A DNA stretch of 64,000 nucleotides from Phocaeicola_A sp045647865 (GCA_045647865.1 JAZRMW010000063.1:208293-272292), one strand, 5' to 3'; counted from the stretch's first letter, positions 16,401 to 24,912 are shown. Notes: a model not told the origin generated them from the letters alone. Program-made: numbers and translations.

Positions 16401-17466
16401 GTACATTCTCCGTCACTTTACTGCCATTCAGTTTCATGGTGAATACTCCTAACGCTGAAGCATAAAGACGGGCTGAAACGACAGACTTGCCTGAGGCAAC
16501 GTCAAAATTACGTCCGAAGTAAGGCACATTGTTGTTGTTCTGATAGCTGGGCGCTTCGGCATTCTCCACCTGATAGAACAGGGTATACTCCGATGGGGTG
16601 ACACCGGTCTCTATGGTATAACAGCTGGGAAAGTTGGCCACCTTGCTTGCATCGCCTAAGGCCGGGTCGTCCTGACGAGGGTAAAGGACAATGCGCGAAA
16701 TCTCCCGGACACTGCCCAAATCGGCCACGATGTCTGTCGAAGTACAATTCTGTGTAGTGGTGAATCCATTGGAGTTTCCACCGGAAATGACACCGTCGTT
16801 GATGTAGTTGATGCTCCAACCGTAAGAATCCAGTTCCCACGCATTCGTAGCGGAGAATTTGGCCTTCGGGGCTATGTTCTCTCCTTCCTCATTATAAATC
16901 TCTATTTCGGCAATCTGGACAAATCCGTAGTTGGGGTCACTGGCCGCATGAGGACCGCTGGCAGTGACGTTTATCCGGACATATTGCGACTTGACATTTC
17001 CGGCTTCAGGCAGAATCTCCACGACGGCTTTGTAGGGAGAGGTCTTCATCGCAATCCAATCTGCACCTTCCCACTCGGCCTGTTCCAAAAGACCTGTTTC
17101 AAAAGAACTTGTCGCCGTCTCTGATGCGTCACCGTGCTGATTATACACGACCAATGCCCAATCATACTTGGTCATGCTTTGAAGTGCCCCGCCTTCATAA
17201 GGAACATCGGTCTGTATGCGGCTTTCCACCTTGCCACTGTTCCACACGACTTCACCATCAGGCCCAGTGACAGTGATTTCGTATGCACCCTGTATCACAC
17301 TACGCTCATCAGACGTAAACTTCCAACTGAACGTAGGATTGCTTTCAATCCCCATCGGAGTATCCAAGCCCAAAGTTCGCAATTCCGTAACTTCATGAGC
17401 AGCAAACAGCGGATTGACCAACGCTGCCGCCATACATAAGAATAAAACTTGTTTTTTTGATTTCAT
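13474..17466 (-). CDS. GH78 alpha-L-rhamnosidase, multidomain, secreted
   Basis: The start at 17466 (MKSKKQVLFLCMAAALVNPL) gives a signal peptide; upstream codons to 17541 are not plausible. The 1330-residue protein has an N-terminal Ig-like rhamnosidase domain and an inserted discoidin-like module (about residues 165-290). A Bac_rhamnosid_N region follows, then the catalytic (alpha/alpha)6 barrel with DCPHREKLGWLD, in which Asp664, Glu669 and Asp675 match the catalytic cluster of GH78. After that come an acidic linker of Glu and Asp (near 1120), a jelly-roll-like module similar to the one in the GH27 protein, and a T9SS-type tail (YTLSGMRL). It hydrolyses terminal alpha-L-rhamnose, typical of pectin (rhamnogalacturonan) or glycoside use. 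It is divergent from the AraC-type regulator. Confidence 0.9.
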   Translation of the reverse strand: MKSKKQVLFLCMAAALVNPLFAAHEVTELRTLGLDTPMGIESNPTFSWKFTSDERSVIQGAYEITVTGPDGEVVWNSGKVESRIQTDVPYEGGALQSMTKYDWALVVYNQHGDASETATSSFETGLLEQAEWEGADWIAMKTSPYKAVVEILPEAGNVKSQYVRINVTASGPHAASDPNYGFVQIAEIEIYNEEGENIAPKAKFSATNAWELDSYGWSINYINDGVISGGNSNGFTTTQNCTSTDIVADLGSVREISRIVLYPRQDDPALGDASKVANFPSCYTIETGVTPSEYTLFYQVENAEAPSYQNNNNVPYFGRNFDVASGKSVVSARLYASALGVFTMKLNGSKVTENVLEPGETAYDKHVLYSTYDVTPLLVQGKNTLIAQVAGGIANMSRMSDRFVKPELANNAATTSLRAILRITYADGSVEQVCTDADWRTHKSPTTGSNWYGGEDYDARLEISGIGKAGFDVSGWEKCEIVTPVFCSPHVSSANLAIGQMRAREYEPLRVVETWKAVSVIQNKAGNYLVDFGQNFAGTYSFTLKEPAGTVITLYDSELQENDACKFEYMYEPAGASNKTLDTYIFRGDVNGETWGPEFMYHGFRYLEISGLTKAPQPGDFVAKRIRCDVKTVGHFETSNTLLNDIHRICYNGIQSQLYNTVTDCPHREKLGWLDVPNMMFYSLSCNFDVKTLLSKVVMDAFDSQGTSGYVPSTVPHFMNVYDDDLNWGGAAITIPWRNYKQYGDKSLMLRYYDRMKRLITYYGTLANGGIIRNDYSVLSDWGQETSGLTNHTSSSFTLTCTYYYLLEVMAKVATVLGHDADAETWLGQAETVKEAFNKRFFKDGVYEYGNQANYSMPLFYGMVDEENIEAVARALADAVKNSKYSIKTGEIGLRPTLMALAAHGYNDVVYRMVKKTTYPSYGYWVKQGATTSLEYWDMSLSQNHCMMDHIEEWFFSQLGGISNADEAYDSVNISPWIPADMAQANIAVQSPRGEVRMAWNRTESTTDYQINVPAGSIAKVTLPVVKGLRLYEKGTDISELPSVSNVQYADTLVCFTIGSGDYLFTMDGSTLTEAEEDNEDDDTEEDDEEGDIEGEEVTETYILNHGFEHRNTNAIPWAPTSWVLDFPDTNGNYGSISTSDQRNVNPTEGSYDWHIWYGGDYISVRLYQTISSLPQGSYRMLADMRCVDNAAITGRQRLFATVGSSVISERTIYSEPYNSDGSVNINNNDNENPRNWRTLGLDFLLETDNSVTIGFDCPRGETSSLGGFQVDNVRLFRLSNQGTGISPVIEEASACQEYYTLSGMRLKSLPERGFVIRKGNGKVNKLLLK

Positions 17467-17513
17467 ACTATTAAAATTAATGTGATTACTGTTTTGAACA
17501 AAAATTATTATTA

Positions 17514-17540
17514 TGGCACAAAGGAACACCAATTGGCACA
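17514..17540. promoter_or_regulatory. Candidate regulator site: TGGCACA direct repeat
   Basis: TGGCACA occurs at 17514-17520 and 17534-17540, spaced 20 bp, in the 189-bp gap between the GH78 gene and the divergent AraC-type regulator. Direct repeats about two turns apart are the usual binding layout for AraC-type regulators of carbohydrate loci in Bacteroides. Confidence 0.5.
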
Positions 17541-17643
17541 TTCAGTCCGCCTTTATCCGTTCAATTATGTACAAAATAAGTTCTTTTGCTGATTTTGAGC
17601 TGATTTGTCACCTGCCATAGAACTGAAATCAGACAAAAACAGC

Positions 17644-17651
17644 TATATTTG
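17644..17651 (+). promoter_or_regulatory. -7 element of the regulator gene
   Basis: TATATTTG is an exact -7 match only 4 bp before the ATG at 17656. If used, transcription would begin at or near the start codon. There is no TTTG at the -33 position. Confidence 0.45.
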
Positions 17652-17655
17652 CGGC

Positions 17656-20589
17656 ATGTATTCAAAAACGACACTACTCATTGCCTTGTTCTTCGTCGGC
17701 TTGTCGGAGGTTGCAAATGCCTATTCCGACTGGAGGCACATCGAAGGACTTCCTTGCGAAGAAGCATCGTCCATCATCCAAGACAATGACGGATATATCT
17801 GGATAGGAACCAGACTGGGACTAATCAGATACGACGGCTACAACAAAAAAGTGTACCGCAACAATCTGGCTCATCCGCACGCTTTCAGTTCGTCTGACAT
17901 CCAATGCATCGACACGGGAAAAGACGGACGCATATTCACCGGGACATTCTTCGGACTCAACATTCTGAATCCTGTCACCCAAGATGTCAGTATAAACCAT
18001 TTTGAGGGTGACGATTATGTAAAATCCATCTTATCGGACAACAGCGAACGGCTCTGGATTGGCACCGGCAATGGCTTGTACATGCAGACAAAAAAAGCAG
18101 GGATCGTGCTCTTCAATCAGATTCCGCACGATTTGATACTGGACATCCGGGAAGACTCACGGGGAGACCTTCTTGTTGTATCACAAAACCACGGAATTTA
18201 CCGCATTGACGGGAAGATGAACTGTACGCATATACCAGGCACCGAAGATATACATCCGCGTGCGGTATCCGCAGACCCTGACGGCATTATATGGATTGGA
18301 ACCGAGCGCAACAGCTTGTATTCCATAAAAGATGGGCACCTGTGCCATCATGCAGGATACGAAGATTTCACAATCAACGACATACAACGCTCCAGTGACG
18401 GACTCCTTCTGGCTACAGACAATGGAATCTGCCCTTTCCCACATGCCCCCAACAACCATATCCTGAAAGGAAAAAATGTACAAAGCCTCTGCAAGGACAG
18501 AGAAGGCAACATCTGGGCTGCGACCAATGCACAAGGGGTGTTTTTTCACCAAAACCGCAAGATACAATTCAAGACAGATAAGCACTCTTTCACGCAACAG
18601 ACAACACCTATCATCTCGCAGTTTGATGTCCGACAACTGAAAGACACACTACTATGGAGCACCATTCCATATATCAACGCCATTCATGAAAACGAAGAAG
18701 GATACACTTACATAGGGACATGGAACGACGGGCTGCACATCATTAAAGACGGTAAAATAATCCGCCACCTGACACAAGAGAATACCGGGTGGCTGAAGAA
18801 CAATTCCATATACACCTTCGGGACCTTAGATAAAAAACATGTGCTAATAGCGACATGGCAAGGCCTGTACCTGATGACAGACAACAGAGAGGGGGCATTC
18901 ATCCACCACATAGATTCCTGCAACATCAGCACCATGCACATTCTGTCAACCTACATCGTTAATGAAGAAGACATCTGGTTGGGGCTGATTGGTGGTATCG
19001 CACATATCGAAGGCAATCTACTAGAACCGGACAAAGCCAAAATAACCATATACACCCATGTCAATAAAAGAGGAATAACAGCTCACGATAATGCAGGAGA
19101 ACTGACAAGCAGACACGATGACGAAGGAGAATATCAACTTGGAGGCATCTTCAGGGTACTCAACGATGAAGAGGGACGAATATGGGCCTGTACGAGTGAG
19201 CCGGGACTGTTGCTTTATGACTCAATCACAGACTGTTTTCGTTGTACCAGTGAACAAATGGGAATCTTAGGAGAAAATGTCCACAGCATGGATTATGACA
19301 AGTATGGAAATTTCTGGATGACCACGAACTACGGCATCCTGCAAATGCATGTAAACAAATATGGCACAGTTACGAATCAACATCTCTATACACAACACGA
19401 CGGATTACCAACTGGGTATTATGGCAGCACCATGAGCACACGTCTGCAAGATGGTTCATTGTGTTTCCTGAACAAAGAGCATACAATCACACTCGCGCCT
19501 AAAAATCTTTTTGAAACGCCAAAGAACAACACAGCCTTCATTTCAGACATACTAGTCAATAATAAACCTATCTCGGAATGTCGTTCCAATGATGATTTGT
19601 CAGATGGGCACATATACCTCGCACATAACCAGAACAATATACTCATACGTTTCACTACATTCCTATTCGGAAATGAGAAGTCCATCCGATACAGCTACAA
19701 ACTAGAGGGCGTGGATGACAATCTACAACTAACAGACATGGGCACAAACAGCATCATTTACAATCAATTGCCTCCTGGAAAATACATTCTACACTATTCT
19801 ACTGCAAAGACACAAAACACGTACGAAAAAGACATTGACAAGACTTTCACAATAGAGATTCTACAACCAATTTGGTGGCAATGGTGGGCTAAAGTCCTAT
19901 ATGTCATATTACTGCTACTCATTATATACGTCATATCACACAACGCCATTGACAAAAGTCGGAAAAAACGTCAATTAGAACTCTTGACAATAGAAAAAGC
20001 ACAACAAGAGGAATTTTACAGAAGACGAATGAACTTCTATGTTAAAGCATTACACGAATTTATGACACCACTGACCTTGATGAGCGAAATGGTACATAAC
20101 CTTCATAATAAAGTACGACCTTCGTTACAATCAACACTTTTCATGTTGACAAACCAAACCGACCGACTCATTGAAGTGCTGAATACGATTATCGACACCA
20201 AAGAGGAAATGTCTGCGCATGAGATTTTGCAAAAAGCGAAAGAAATGACGCAAGTGGACAGAGATTTCCTGTACCGATGTACAGAGTCAGTAAACAAGCA
20301 TCTTGCAGATGTGGAGTATTCACACCAAATCATGATGCAAGAAGTGGGAGCCTCACACGCAACTCTTTACAGAAAACTGAAAGCGATGACCGGCATGGAT
20401 GCAACCACATACATCCGCAGTATCCGCATGAGAGCGGCTTGCCAGATTCTGGCCAACGAACCTAATATACGCATCAATGAACTGGCTGAACGTGTAGGAT
20501 ACAGTAATCCACGATATTTCTCAACATGCTTCAAAAAGGAATTCGGTGTAACACCACGAGAATATAATAACGAACAACCTGCAAAATAA
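17656..20589 (+). CDS. Propeller/Y_Y_Y/AraC regulator, HTCS-like but without ATPase and receiver
   Basis: The ATG at 17656 gives a signal peptide (MYSKTTLLIALFFVGLSEV). The 977-residue protein has a periplasmic two-component-regulator propeller of repeated (I/W)WIGT-type blades, a Y_Y_Y domain (about residues 650-730), a membrane segment (about 745-765), and a short coiled region with HEFMTPLTL, which matches the HisKA H-box (His800) but has Met in place of the usual Arg. The AraC helix-turn-helix follows at once (VGASHATLYRKLKAMTG, RVGYSNPRYFSTCFKKEFGV). Normal hybrid two-component systems have a histidine-kinase ATPase and a response-regulator receiver in between; both are absent. It probably senses an oligosaccharide and controls GH78. 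Confidence 0.85.
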   Translation: MYSKTTLLIALFFVGLSEVANAYSDWRHIEGLPCEEASSIIQDNDGYIWIGTRLGLIRYDGYNKKVYRNNLAHPHAFSSSDIQCIDTGKDGRIFTGTFFGLNILNPVTQDVSINHFEGDDYVKSILSDNSERLWIGTGNGLYMQTKKAGIVLFNQIPHDLILDIREDSRGDLLVVSQNHGIYRIDGKMNCTHIPGTEDIHPRAVSADPDGIIWIGTERNSLYSIKDGHLCHHAGYEDFTINDIQRSSDGLLLATDNGICPFPHAPNNHILKGKNVQSLCKDREGNIWAATNAQGVFFHQNRKIQFKTDKHSFTQQTTPIISQFDVRQLKDTLLWSTIPYINAIHENEEGYTYIGTWNDGLHIIKDGKIIRHLTQENTGWLKNNSIYTFGTLDKKHVLIATWQGLYLMTDNREGAFIHHIDSCNISTMHILSTYIVNEEDIWLGLIGGIAHIEGNLLEPDKAKITIYTHVNKRGITAHDNAGELTSRHDDEGEYQLGGIFRVLNDEEGRIWACTSEPGLLLYDSITDCFRCTSEQMGILGENVHSMDYDKYGNFWMTTNYGILQMHVNKYGTVTNQHLYTQHDGLPTGYYGSTMSTRLQDGSLCFLNKEHTITLAPKNLFETPKNNTAFISDILVNNKPISECRSNDDLSDGHIYLAHNQNNILIRFTTFLFGNEKSIRYSYKLEGVDDNLQLTDMGTNSIIYNQLPPGKYILHYSTAKTQNTYEKDIDKTFTIEILQPIWWQWWAKVLYVILLLLIIYVISHNAIDKSRKKRQLELLTIEKAQQEEFYRRRMNFYVKALHEFMTPLTLMSEMVHNLHNKVRPSLQSTLFMLTNQTDRLIEVLNTIIDTKEEMSAHEILQKAKEMTQVDRDFLYRCTESVNKHLADVEYSHQIMMQEVGASHATLYRKLKAMTGMDATTYIRSIRMRAACQILANEPNIRINELAERVGYSNPRYFSTCFKKEFGVTPREYNNEQPAK

Positions 20590-20655
20590 TCCATTAGAAA
20601 CGGCCAAAATCTGCAAAATAGTCCATTAGAAGCAATACAAATCAAGAAATCCCCC

Positions 20656-21498
20656 CTACACCTCTTCCTCCAGTTCGGCTCCGCAATGCTTGCAGTAGCG
20701 GGCATTCTCTTCGTGACCCATGCGCTGGCAGTTGGGACAGCTGCGGTGGTCGAGGCGGCGTGACTCCTTGATCATGCTGGCACTGACAATACCTGTGGGG
20801 ACAGCCAGGATGGTGTATCCAAGGAGCATGACAAGGGCTGAGAGAAAACGTCCTATGGCTGTGACGGGAGTGATGTCGCCATAGCCCACGGTGGTCATGG
20901 TGACTATAGCCCAATAGATACTGGTAGGAATGTCCACAAACTGAGTGTCTGGCTGTCCGCTCTCGACCATAAACATCAGAGTACCAAGGCTGATGACAAG
21001 GATGACGACAAAGAGGAAATAGACCAGTATCTTGTTAGCACTCTGCCGCAAGGAGCGCAGAAGAATATTTCCCTCGGCCAAAAAATTGAAAAGTTTGAAG
21101 ATACGGAACACCCTGATAAGGCGGAACGAACGCAGCACAATGGCAAAACGTGCATTGCTGAAGAAGAAGCCCAAGTACATCGGCAGGATACTCAGCAAAT
21201 CGATAATACCGAAGAAACTGCGGGCATATGCTTTCGGAGCAGGCGAACAGTAGAGGCGGGTGAGATACTCCAAGGTGAAGAAGACGGTGAAGACATACTC
21301 TAACACCACCAACACCGTCCGCAGCCAGGAAATAGTGACCAAACTGTCGAAGATGGTAATGAGAATACTGAGGGCTATGCAGACGATGAGCACAATGTCA
21401 AAGGTCTTTCCCCAGAAGGTATCACTCTCAAAAATAATGTCGTAGAGTTTCTTTTTCAGTGCTTCGTTATGCATGAAGCGTTGCCAGCGGGTAATCAT
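20656..21498 (-). CDS. Voltage-gated potassium-type ion channel with zinc ribbon
   Basis: This 280-residue protein has six membrane segments. S4 carries regularly spaced arginines (RFAIVLRSFRLIRVFRIFK), and the pore loop has the potassium selectivity filter TMTTVGYGD. This is the bacterial Kv-like ion_trans family. The last 35 residues add a four-cysteine zinc-ribbon-like tail (CPNCQRMGHEENARYCKHCG), which could be a gating or assembly element. It is likely a tetramer in the inner membrane. It is a single gene, convergent with the regulator upstream. A 70-bp stretch of 7-bp repeats lies just before its start. Confidence 0.88.
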   Translation of the reverse strand: MITRWQRFMHNEALKKKLYDIIFESDTFWGKTFDIVLIVCIALSILITIFDSLVTISWLRTVLVVLEYVFTVFFTLEYLTRLYCSPAPKAYARSFFGIIDLLSILPMYLGFFFSNARFAIVLRSFRLIRVFRIFKLFNFLAEGNILLRSLRQSANKILVYFLFVVILVISLGTLMFMVESGQPDTQFVDIPTSIYWAIVTMTTVGYGDITPVTAIGRFLSALVMLLGYTILAVPTGIVSASMIKESRRLDHRSCPNCQRMGHEENARYCKHCGAELEEEV

Positions 21499-21507
21499 AG
21501 ATGCGAT

Positions 21508-21577
21508 GTTTAAGGTTCAAGGGACAAAGTTCAAGGTTTAAAGTTTAAAATTCAAAACTCAAAGTTCAAAGTTTAAG
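21508..21577. repeat. Ten tandem degenerate heptamers
   Basis: Ten 7-mers in a row: GTTTAAG, GTTCAAG, GGACAAA, GTTCAAG, GTTTAAA, GTTTAAA, ATTCAAA, ACTCAAA, GTTCAAA, GTTTAAG. They fill the 5' flank of the ion-channel gene. No promoter is seen there. Confidence 0.7.
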
Positions 21578-21614
21578 GATAGCACGCGGATGACCGCAGA
21601 CTAACCCGGCAAGA

Positions 21615-22298
21615 CTACTTCCGTCCAAAGTCCGCCGGCACTTCGCCCCACTGCTTGGTCTCCCATTTGAGGATGGGGGTGGTGTATCGATTGTTCTTCA
21701 ACCAAGCTTCAGCCCGCTCAATCATTTGGAAAAGTTCTTCGGTACGGGGAGTGCGTTCCAGTTTGGTCTTGCACTTTTTCTGCTTGACCCACAAGATGGC
21801 ATTGCGACTGTCGGAATAGATAGGCATATCTACCCCCTTCTGTTTCATCAGTGCCAAAGCATGTACGATGGCCAAAAACTCACCGATATTGTTGGTGCCA
21901 TGCACAGGTCCGTAGTGAAAGACGACTTGCCCCGTACGGAGATAGACTCCGCGATATTCCATCGGGCCGGGATTGCCGCTACAGGCAGCATCTACGGCCA
22001 AAGCTTCGGCCTGCACTTCCAGGGGGAGGGGCAGTACGGTATCCGTACGGTCGGTCGGAGGATTGGAAACGTGAGCGTTATCACGCGTAGCTTGTTGTCC
22101 GCCATTTGTCGTTTTCTTCGCACGCGACACATATACATAAGGCGAAGAAACGTATGCCTCCTCTGCCTCTTCGCGTGTGGGGAAACCTTTATAGATAGCT
22201 CCTTCGCACCCATTGACTTGGGCCTTACACTCGTCCCACGAATCATAGATGCCAGGATTCACCCCGTGCCAAACGACGTAATATTTGGATTTAGCCAT
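21615..22298 (-). CDS. rnhA: Ribonuclease H1 with viroplasmin-like N-terminus
   Basis: The 227-residue protein begins with a caulimovirus viroplasmin/RNase H1 N-terminal hybrid-binding domain (KYYVVWHGVNPGIYDSWDEC ending in FPTREEAEEAY). A Pro/Thr-rich linker leads to the RNase H domain, with acidic residues in VDAACSGNPGP (Asp), GTNNIGEFLA (Glu) and YSDSRNAI (Asp). It removes RNA from RNA-DNA hybrids. It lies directly behind argS on the same strand; a GC-rich hairpin stands between them, so it may depend on read-through from argS or its own weak promoter. Confidence 0.9.
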   Translation of the reverse strand: MAKSKYYVVWHGVNPGIYDSWDECKAQVNGCEGAIYKGFPTREEAEEAYVSSPYVYVSRAKKTTNGGQQATRDNAHVSNPPTDRTDTVLPLPLEVQAEALAVDAACSGNPGPMEYRGVYLRTGQVVFHYGPVHGTNNIGEFLAIVHALALMKQKGVDMPIYSDSRNAILWVKQKKCKTKLERTPRTEELFQMIERAEAWLKNNRYTTPILKWETKQWGEVPADFGRK

Positions 22299-22309
22299 AA
22301 ATTAAAGAG

Positions 22310-22362
22310 CAGGCCCTACCCCAACCCTCCCCAAAGAAGGGAGGGAGAAGGGATAGGGCCTG
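22310..22362 (-). terminator. Strong hairpin between argS and rnhA
   Basis: CAGGCCCTA (22310-22318) pairs with TAGGGCCTG (22354-22362), with an inner CCCTCCCC/GGGAGGG stem. On the minus strand it follows the argS stop by 10 bp and is trailed by CTCTTTAATTT. It may end argS transcripts or attenuate rnhA. Confidence 0.5.
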
Positions 22363-22371
22363 TTTATCTAT

Positions 22372-24189
22372 TTACATTCTTTCGGGAACTTCGATACCCA
22401 AAAGTCCCATGCCGAGGCGGACAATCTTGGCCACATTGGCAGAGAGGGCGAGACGGAAGACCTTCAAAGATTCGTTCTCTTCGCGCAAGATGCTGAAATC
22501 GTGATAGAACTGGTTGTATTCCTTCACCAGCTCATAACAATAGTTTGCAATGCCAGAAGGACTATAGGTCTTACCGGCTTCTTTCACTACGGCTGCAAAG
22601 TCAGCAAGTTTCTGAATGAGTTCCTCTTCCTTCTCGCTCAACACGATACCTGCAGGCAATGTGGCGGGGATTTCAATGCCGGCTTCCTTAGCCTTGCGGA
22701 GTACCGATTGGATACGGGCGTATGTATATTGGATGAAAGGACCTGTATTTCCGTTGAAGTCAATAGATTCCTTGGGATTGAAGGTCATATTCTTGCGTGC
22801 ATCTACCTTGAGGATGAAGTACTTGAGCGCACCCAATCCGACGATGCGGGCGATGTTGTCGGCCTCTTCCTGAGTAAGTCCGTCCAACTTTCCCAGTTCC
22901 TGACTGGTCTCTTTGGCTGTAGCAATCATCTCTGCCATCAGGTCATCGGCATCCACTACGGTACCTTCGCGGCTCTTCATCTTTCCTTCGGGGAGTTCCA
23001 CCATACCGTATGAGAAGTGTACGAGACCCTTGCCCCACTCGAAACCGAGTTTGTCAAGCAGGATAGAGAGCACCTGAAAGTGGTAGTTCTGTTCGTTACC
23101 AACCACATAAATCATCTTATCAATGGGAAAATCGGCAAAACGGAGTTTGGCGGTACCGATATCCTGGGTCATATATACAGAAGTTCCATCGGCACGAAGC
23201 AGAAGCTTGTGATCAAGTCCTTCGCCGGTAAGGTCGGCCCATACGGAGCCATCCTCCTTGCGGTAGAAGAATCCTTTTTCCAAACCTTCCATAACCTTTT
23301 CCTTACCTTCGAGATAGGTATCCGATTCGTAATAAATCTTATCGAAGCCAACACCCATCATCTTGTAAGTTTCATCGAAACCGGCATACACCCAGTCGTT
23401 CATGCGTTTCCAGAGTCCGCGCACTTCGGGGTCATTCGCCTCCCACTTCACCAACATTTCGCGGGCTTCCTTCATCAAGGGGCTTTCTGCCTCGGCCTTT
23501 GCCTTGGCCTCTTCCTCGTTCATACCCTCAGCCACGAACCGAGCCATCAGTTCCTTCACTTCAGCTTTGTAATGCTTGTCGAAAGCTACGTAATAATCAC
23601 CAATCAAGTGGTCGCCCTTCTTGCCGGATGATTCGGGAGTTTCGCCTTCGCCATACTTAAGCCAAGCCAACATGCTCTTACAGATGTGGATACCGCGGTC
23701 ATTCACAATGTTGGTCTTCACCACACGGTTACCGTTGGCTGCTACGACATTGGCCAATGCATTACCCAACAGATTGTTGCGCACGTGTCCAAGGTGGAGC
23801 GGTTTGTTGGTATTGGGAGATGAGTACTCAATCATCACCAAGGGAGATGTTTCGGTAGCAGCAGTGATACCGTATGCCTCATCCGCATGAATGCCATTCA
23901 AAAGGTCAATCCAAAACTCTGACGAGATTGTCAAGTTGAGGAATCCTTTAATCACATTGTAAGCCGCTATGGCCGAACAATTTTCCTTCAAATAGGCACC
24001 CAACTCTTCTGCTGTCTGTTCCGGACCTTTGCGTGACATCTTCAAGAAAGGGAATACCACGAGCGTGAGGTGTCCCTCAAACTCTTTCTTGGTTTTCTGC
24101 AACTGTATTTGTGCAGGTGCAACATCTTGTCCGTAGAGGACCTTGACTCCGTCAATGACGGACGAAATAATCTTTTCTTCGATAGTCAT
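22372..24189 (-). CDS. argS: Arginine-tRNA ligase
   Basis: This 605-residue class I synthetase has the HIGH-type motif HLGH in SSPNTNKPLHLGHVRNNLLG, a KMSKS-like KMKSREG, an N-terminal additional domain and the typical end VRLGMGLLGIEVPERM. Length and architecture are those of ArgS in Bacteroides. It charges tRNA-Arg with arginine in the cytoplasm. It has a full -33/-7 promoter that overlaps the terminator hairpin of the upstream HU gene. Confidence 0.96.
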   Translation of the reverse strand: MTIEEKIISSVIDGVKVLYGQDVAPAQIQLQKTKKEFEGHLTLVVFPFLKMSRKGPEQTAEELGAYLKENCSAIAAYNVIKGFLNLTISSEFWIDLLNGIHADEAYGITAATETSPLVMIEYSSPNTNKPLHLGHVRNNLLGNALANVVAANGNRVVKTNIVNDRGIHICKSMLAWLKYGEGETPESSGKKGDHLIGDYYVAFDKHYKAEVKELMARFVAEGMNEEEAKAKAEAESPLMKEAREMLVKWEANDPEVRGLWKRMNDWVYAGFDETYKMMGVGFDKIYYESDTYLEGKEKVMEGLEKGFFYRKEDGSVWADLTGEGLDHKLLLRADGTSVYMTQDIGTAKLRFADFPIDKMIYVVGNEQNYHFQVLSILLDKLGFEWGKGLVHFSYGMVELPEGKMKSREGTVVDADDLMAEMIATAKETSQELGKLDGLTQEEADNIARIVGLGALKYFILKVDARKNMTFNPKESIDFNGNTGPFIQYTYARIQSVLRKAKEAGIEIPATLPAGIVLSEKEEELIQKLADFAAVVKEAGKTYSPSGIANYCYELVKEYNQFYHDFSILREENESLKVFRLALSANVAKIVRLGMGLLGIEVPERM

Positions 24190-24238
24190 TTCAGTATATA
24201 TTATTTATTCTTTTTCCTTAACATTCGCATTTGAGCCA

Positions 24239-24269
24239 CAAAAGTACAACAAAAAAAGAGATGCACAAA
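24239..24269 (-). promoter_or_regulatory. Full promoter of argS
   Basis: On the minus strand, TTTG (24266-24269), a 19-bp spacer and TACTTTTG (24239-24246). The -33 box lies inside the hup terminator hairpin. Confidence 0.7.
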
Positions 24270-24288
24270 CTTTGCGCACCTCTTTTTA
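24253..24288 (-). terminator. Terminator of the HU gene
   Basis: AGAGGTGCGCA-type arms pair across AAGTT and are bordered by T/A runs on both sides; it begins about 20 bp beyond the hup stop. Confidence 0.65.
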
Positions 24289-24306
24289 TTCTTTTAGGCG
24301 ATTGTA

Positions 24307-24579
24307 TTACAATACAGCTTCAGCCAATTCAGCACCGGGCTTAAACTTGGCAATCTTCTTAGCTGCAATGGTGATAGTCTCCTTAGTAGAGGGGTTAATA
24401 CCAGTTCTTTCACCTCTTTCAGACACCATGAAAGTACCGAAACCAACGAGGGCTACCTTGTCACCCTGCTTCAAAGCCTCAGTGATAGATGCTACAACGG
24501 CATCAATGGCTTTCTTTGAATCAACCTTGCTCAAGCCTGACTTCTCGGCTACAGCATTGATAAGTTCTGCTTTGTTCAT
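24307..24579 (-). CDS. hup: HU family DNA-binding protein
   Basis: A 90-residue protein of standard HU length. It has MNKAELINAVAEKSGLSK, the dimerising helix pair, VALVGFGTFMVSERGERTG and the DNA-arm sequence GINPSTKETITIAAKK. It bends and compacts DNA and helps replication and recombination complexes. It is a single gene with a full promoter and its own terminator, unlike the longer accessory HU at 12551-13027. Confidence 0.95.
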   Translation of the reverse strand: MNKAELINAVAEKSGLSKVDSKKAIDAVVASITEALKQGDKVALVGFGTFMVSERGERTGINPSTKETITIAAKKIAKFKPGAELAEAVL

Positions 24580-24639
24580 AACAATAGAAATGATTAATTA
24601 ATTATATGTAACTCAAAAACTTTCATTTAAAACAGTGCA

Positions 24640-24670
24640 CAAATATAGAGCAAGAAAATTACATTCCAAA
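24640..24670 (-). promoter_or_regulatory. Full promoter of hup
   Basis: On the minus strand, TTTG (24667-24670), 19-bp spacer and TATATTTG (24640-24647). Confidence 0.7.
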
Positions 24671-24904
24671 CTTTTTTTAAGAAAAAATGAAGAATCCGTA
24701 AAAAAAAAGGCAAAAAAACACTATTTAAGAACGTTTCAAGCAGTTTTCCCCAATAAACACACTGGGAACAGAAGAGACAAATTTCATCAGCAAAAGGAAT
24801 CAGACTACACTCTTTTGGCTGACAATGTACCGGAATACCCGTCTGAAAGAATGAAAAAAACATAAGAGAATATAGCTTTTCGCGTGTTATATGGAATAAA
24901 ATTG
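24671..24904. other. AT-rich intergenic region between hup and the rhomboid operon
   Basis: No gene, repeat or RNA structure that I can support; long A and T runs only. Short frames here have no start context. Confidence 0.4.
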
Positions 24905-24912
24905 TAATTTTG
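24905..24912 (+). promoter_or_regulatory. -7 element of the rhomboid operon
   Basis: TAATTTTG, exact -7 match, 35 bp before the start at 24947. Confidence 0.55.
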
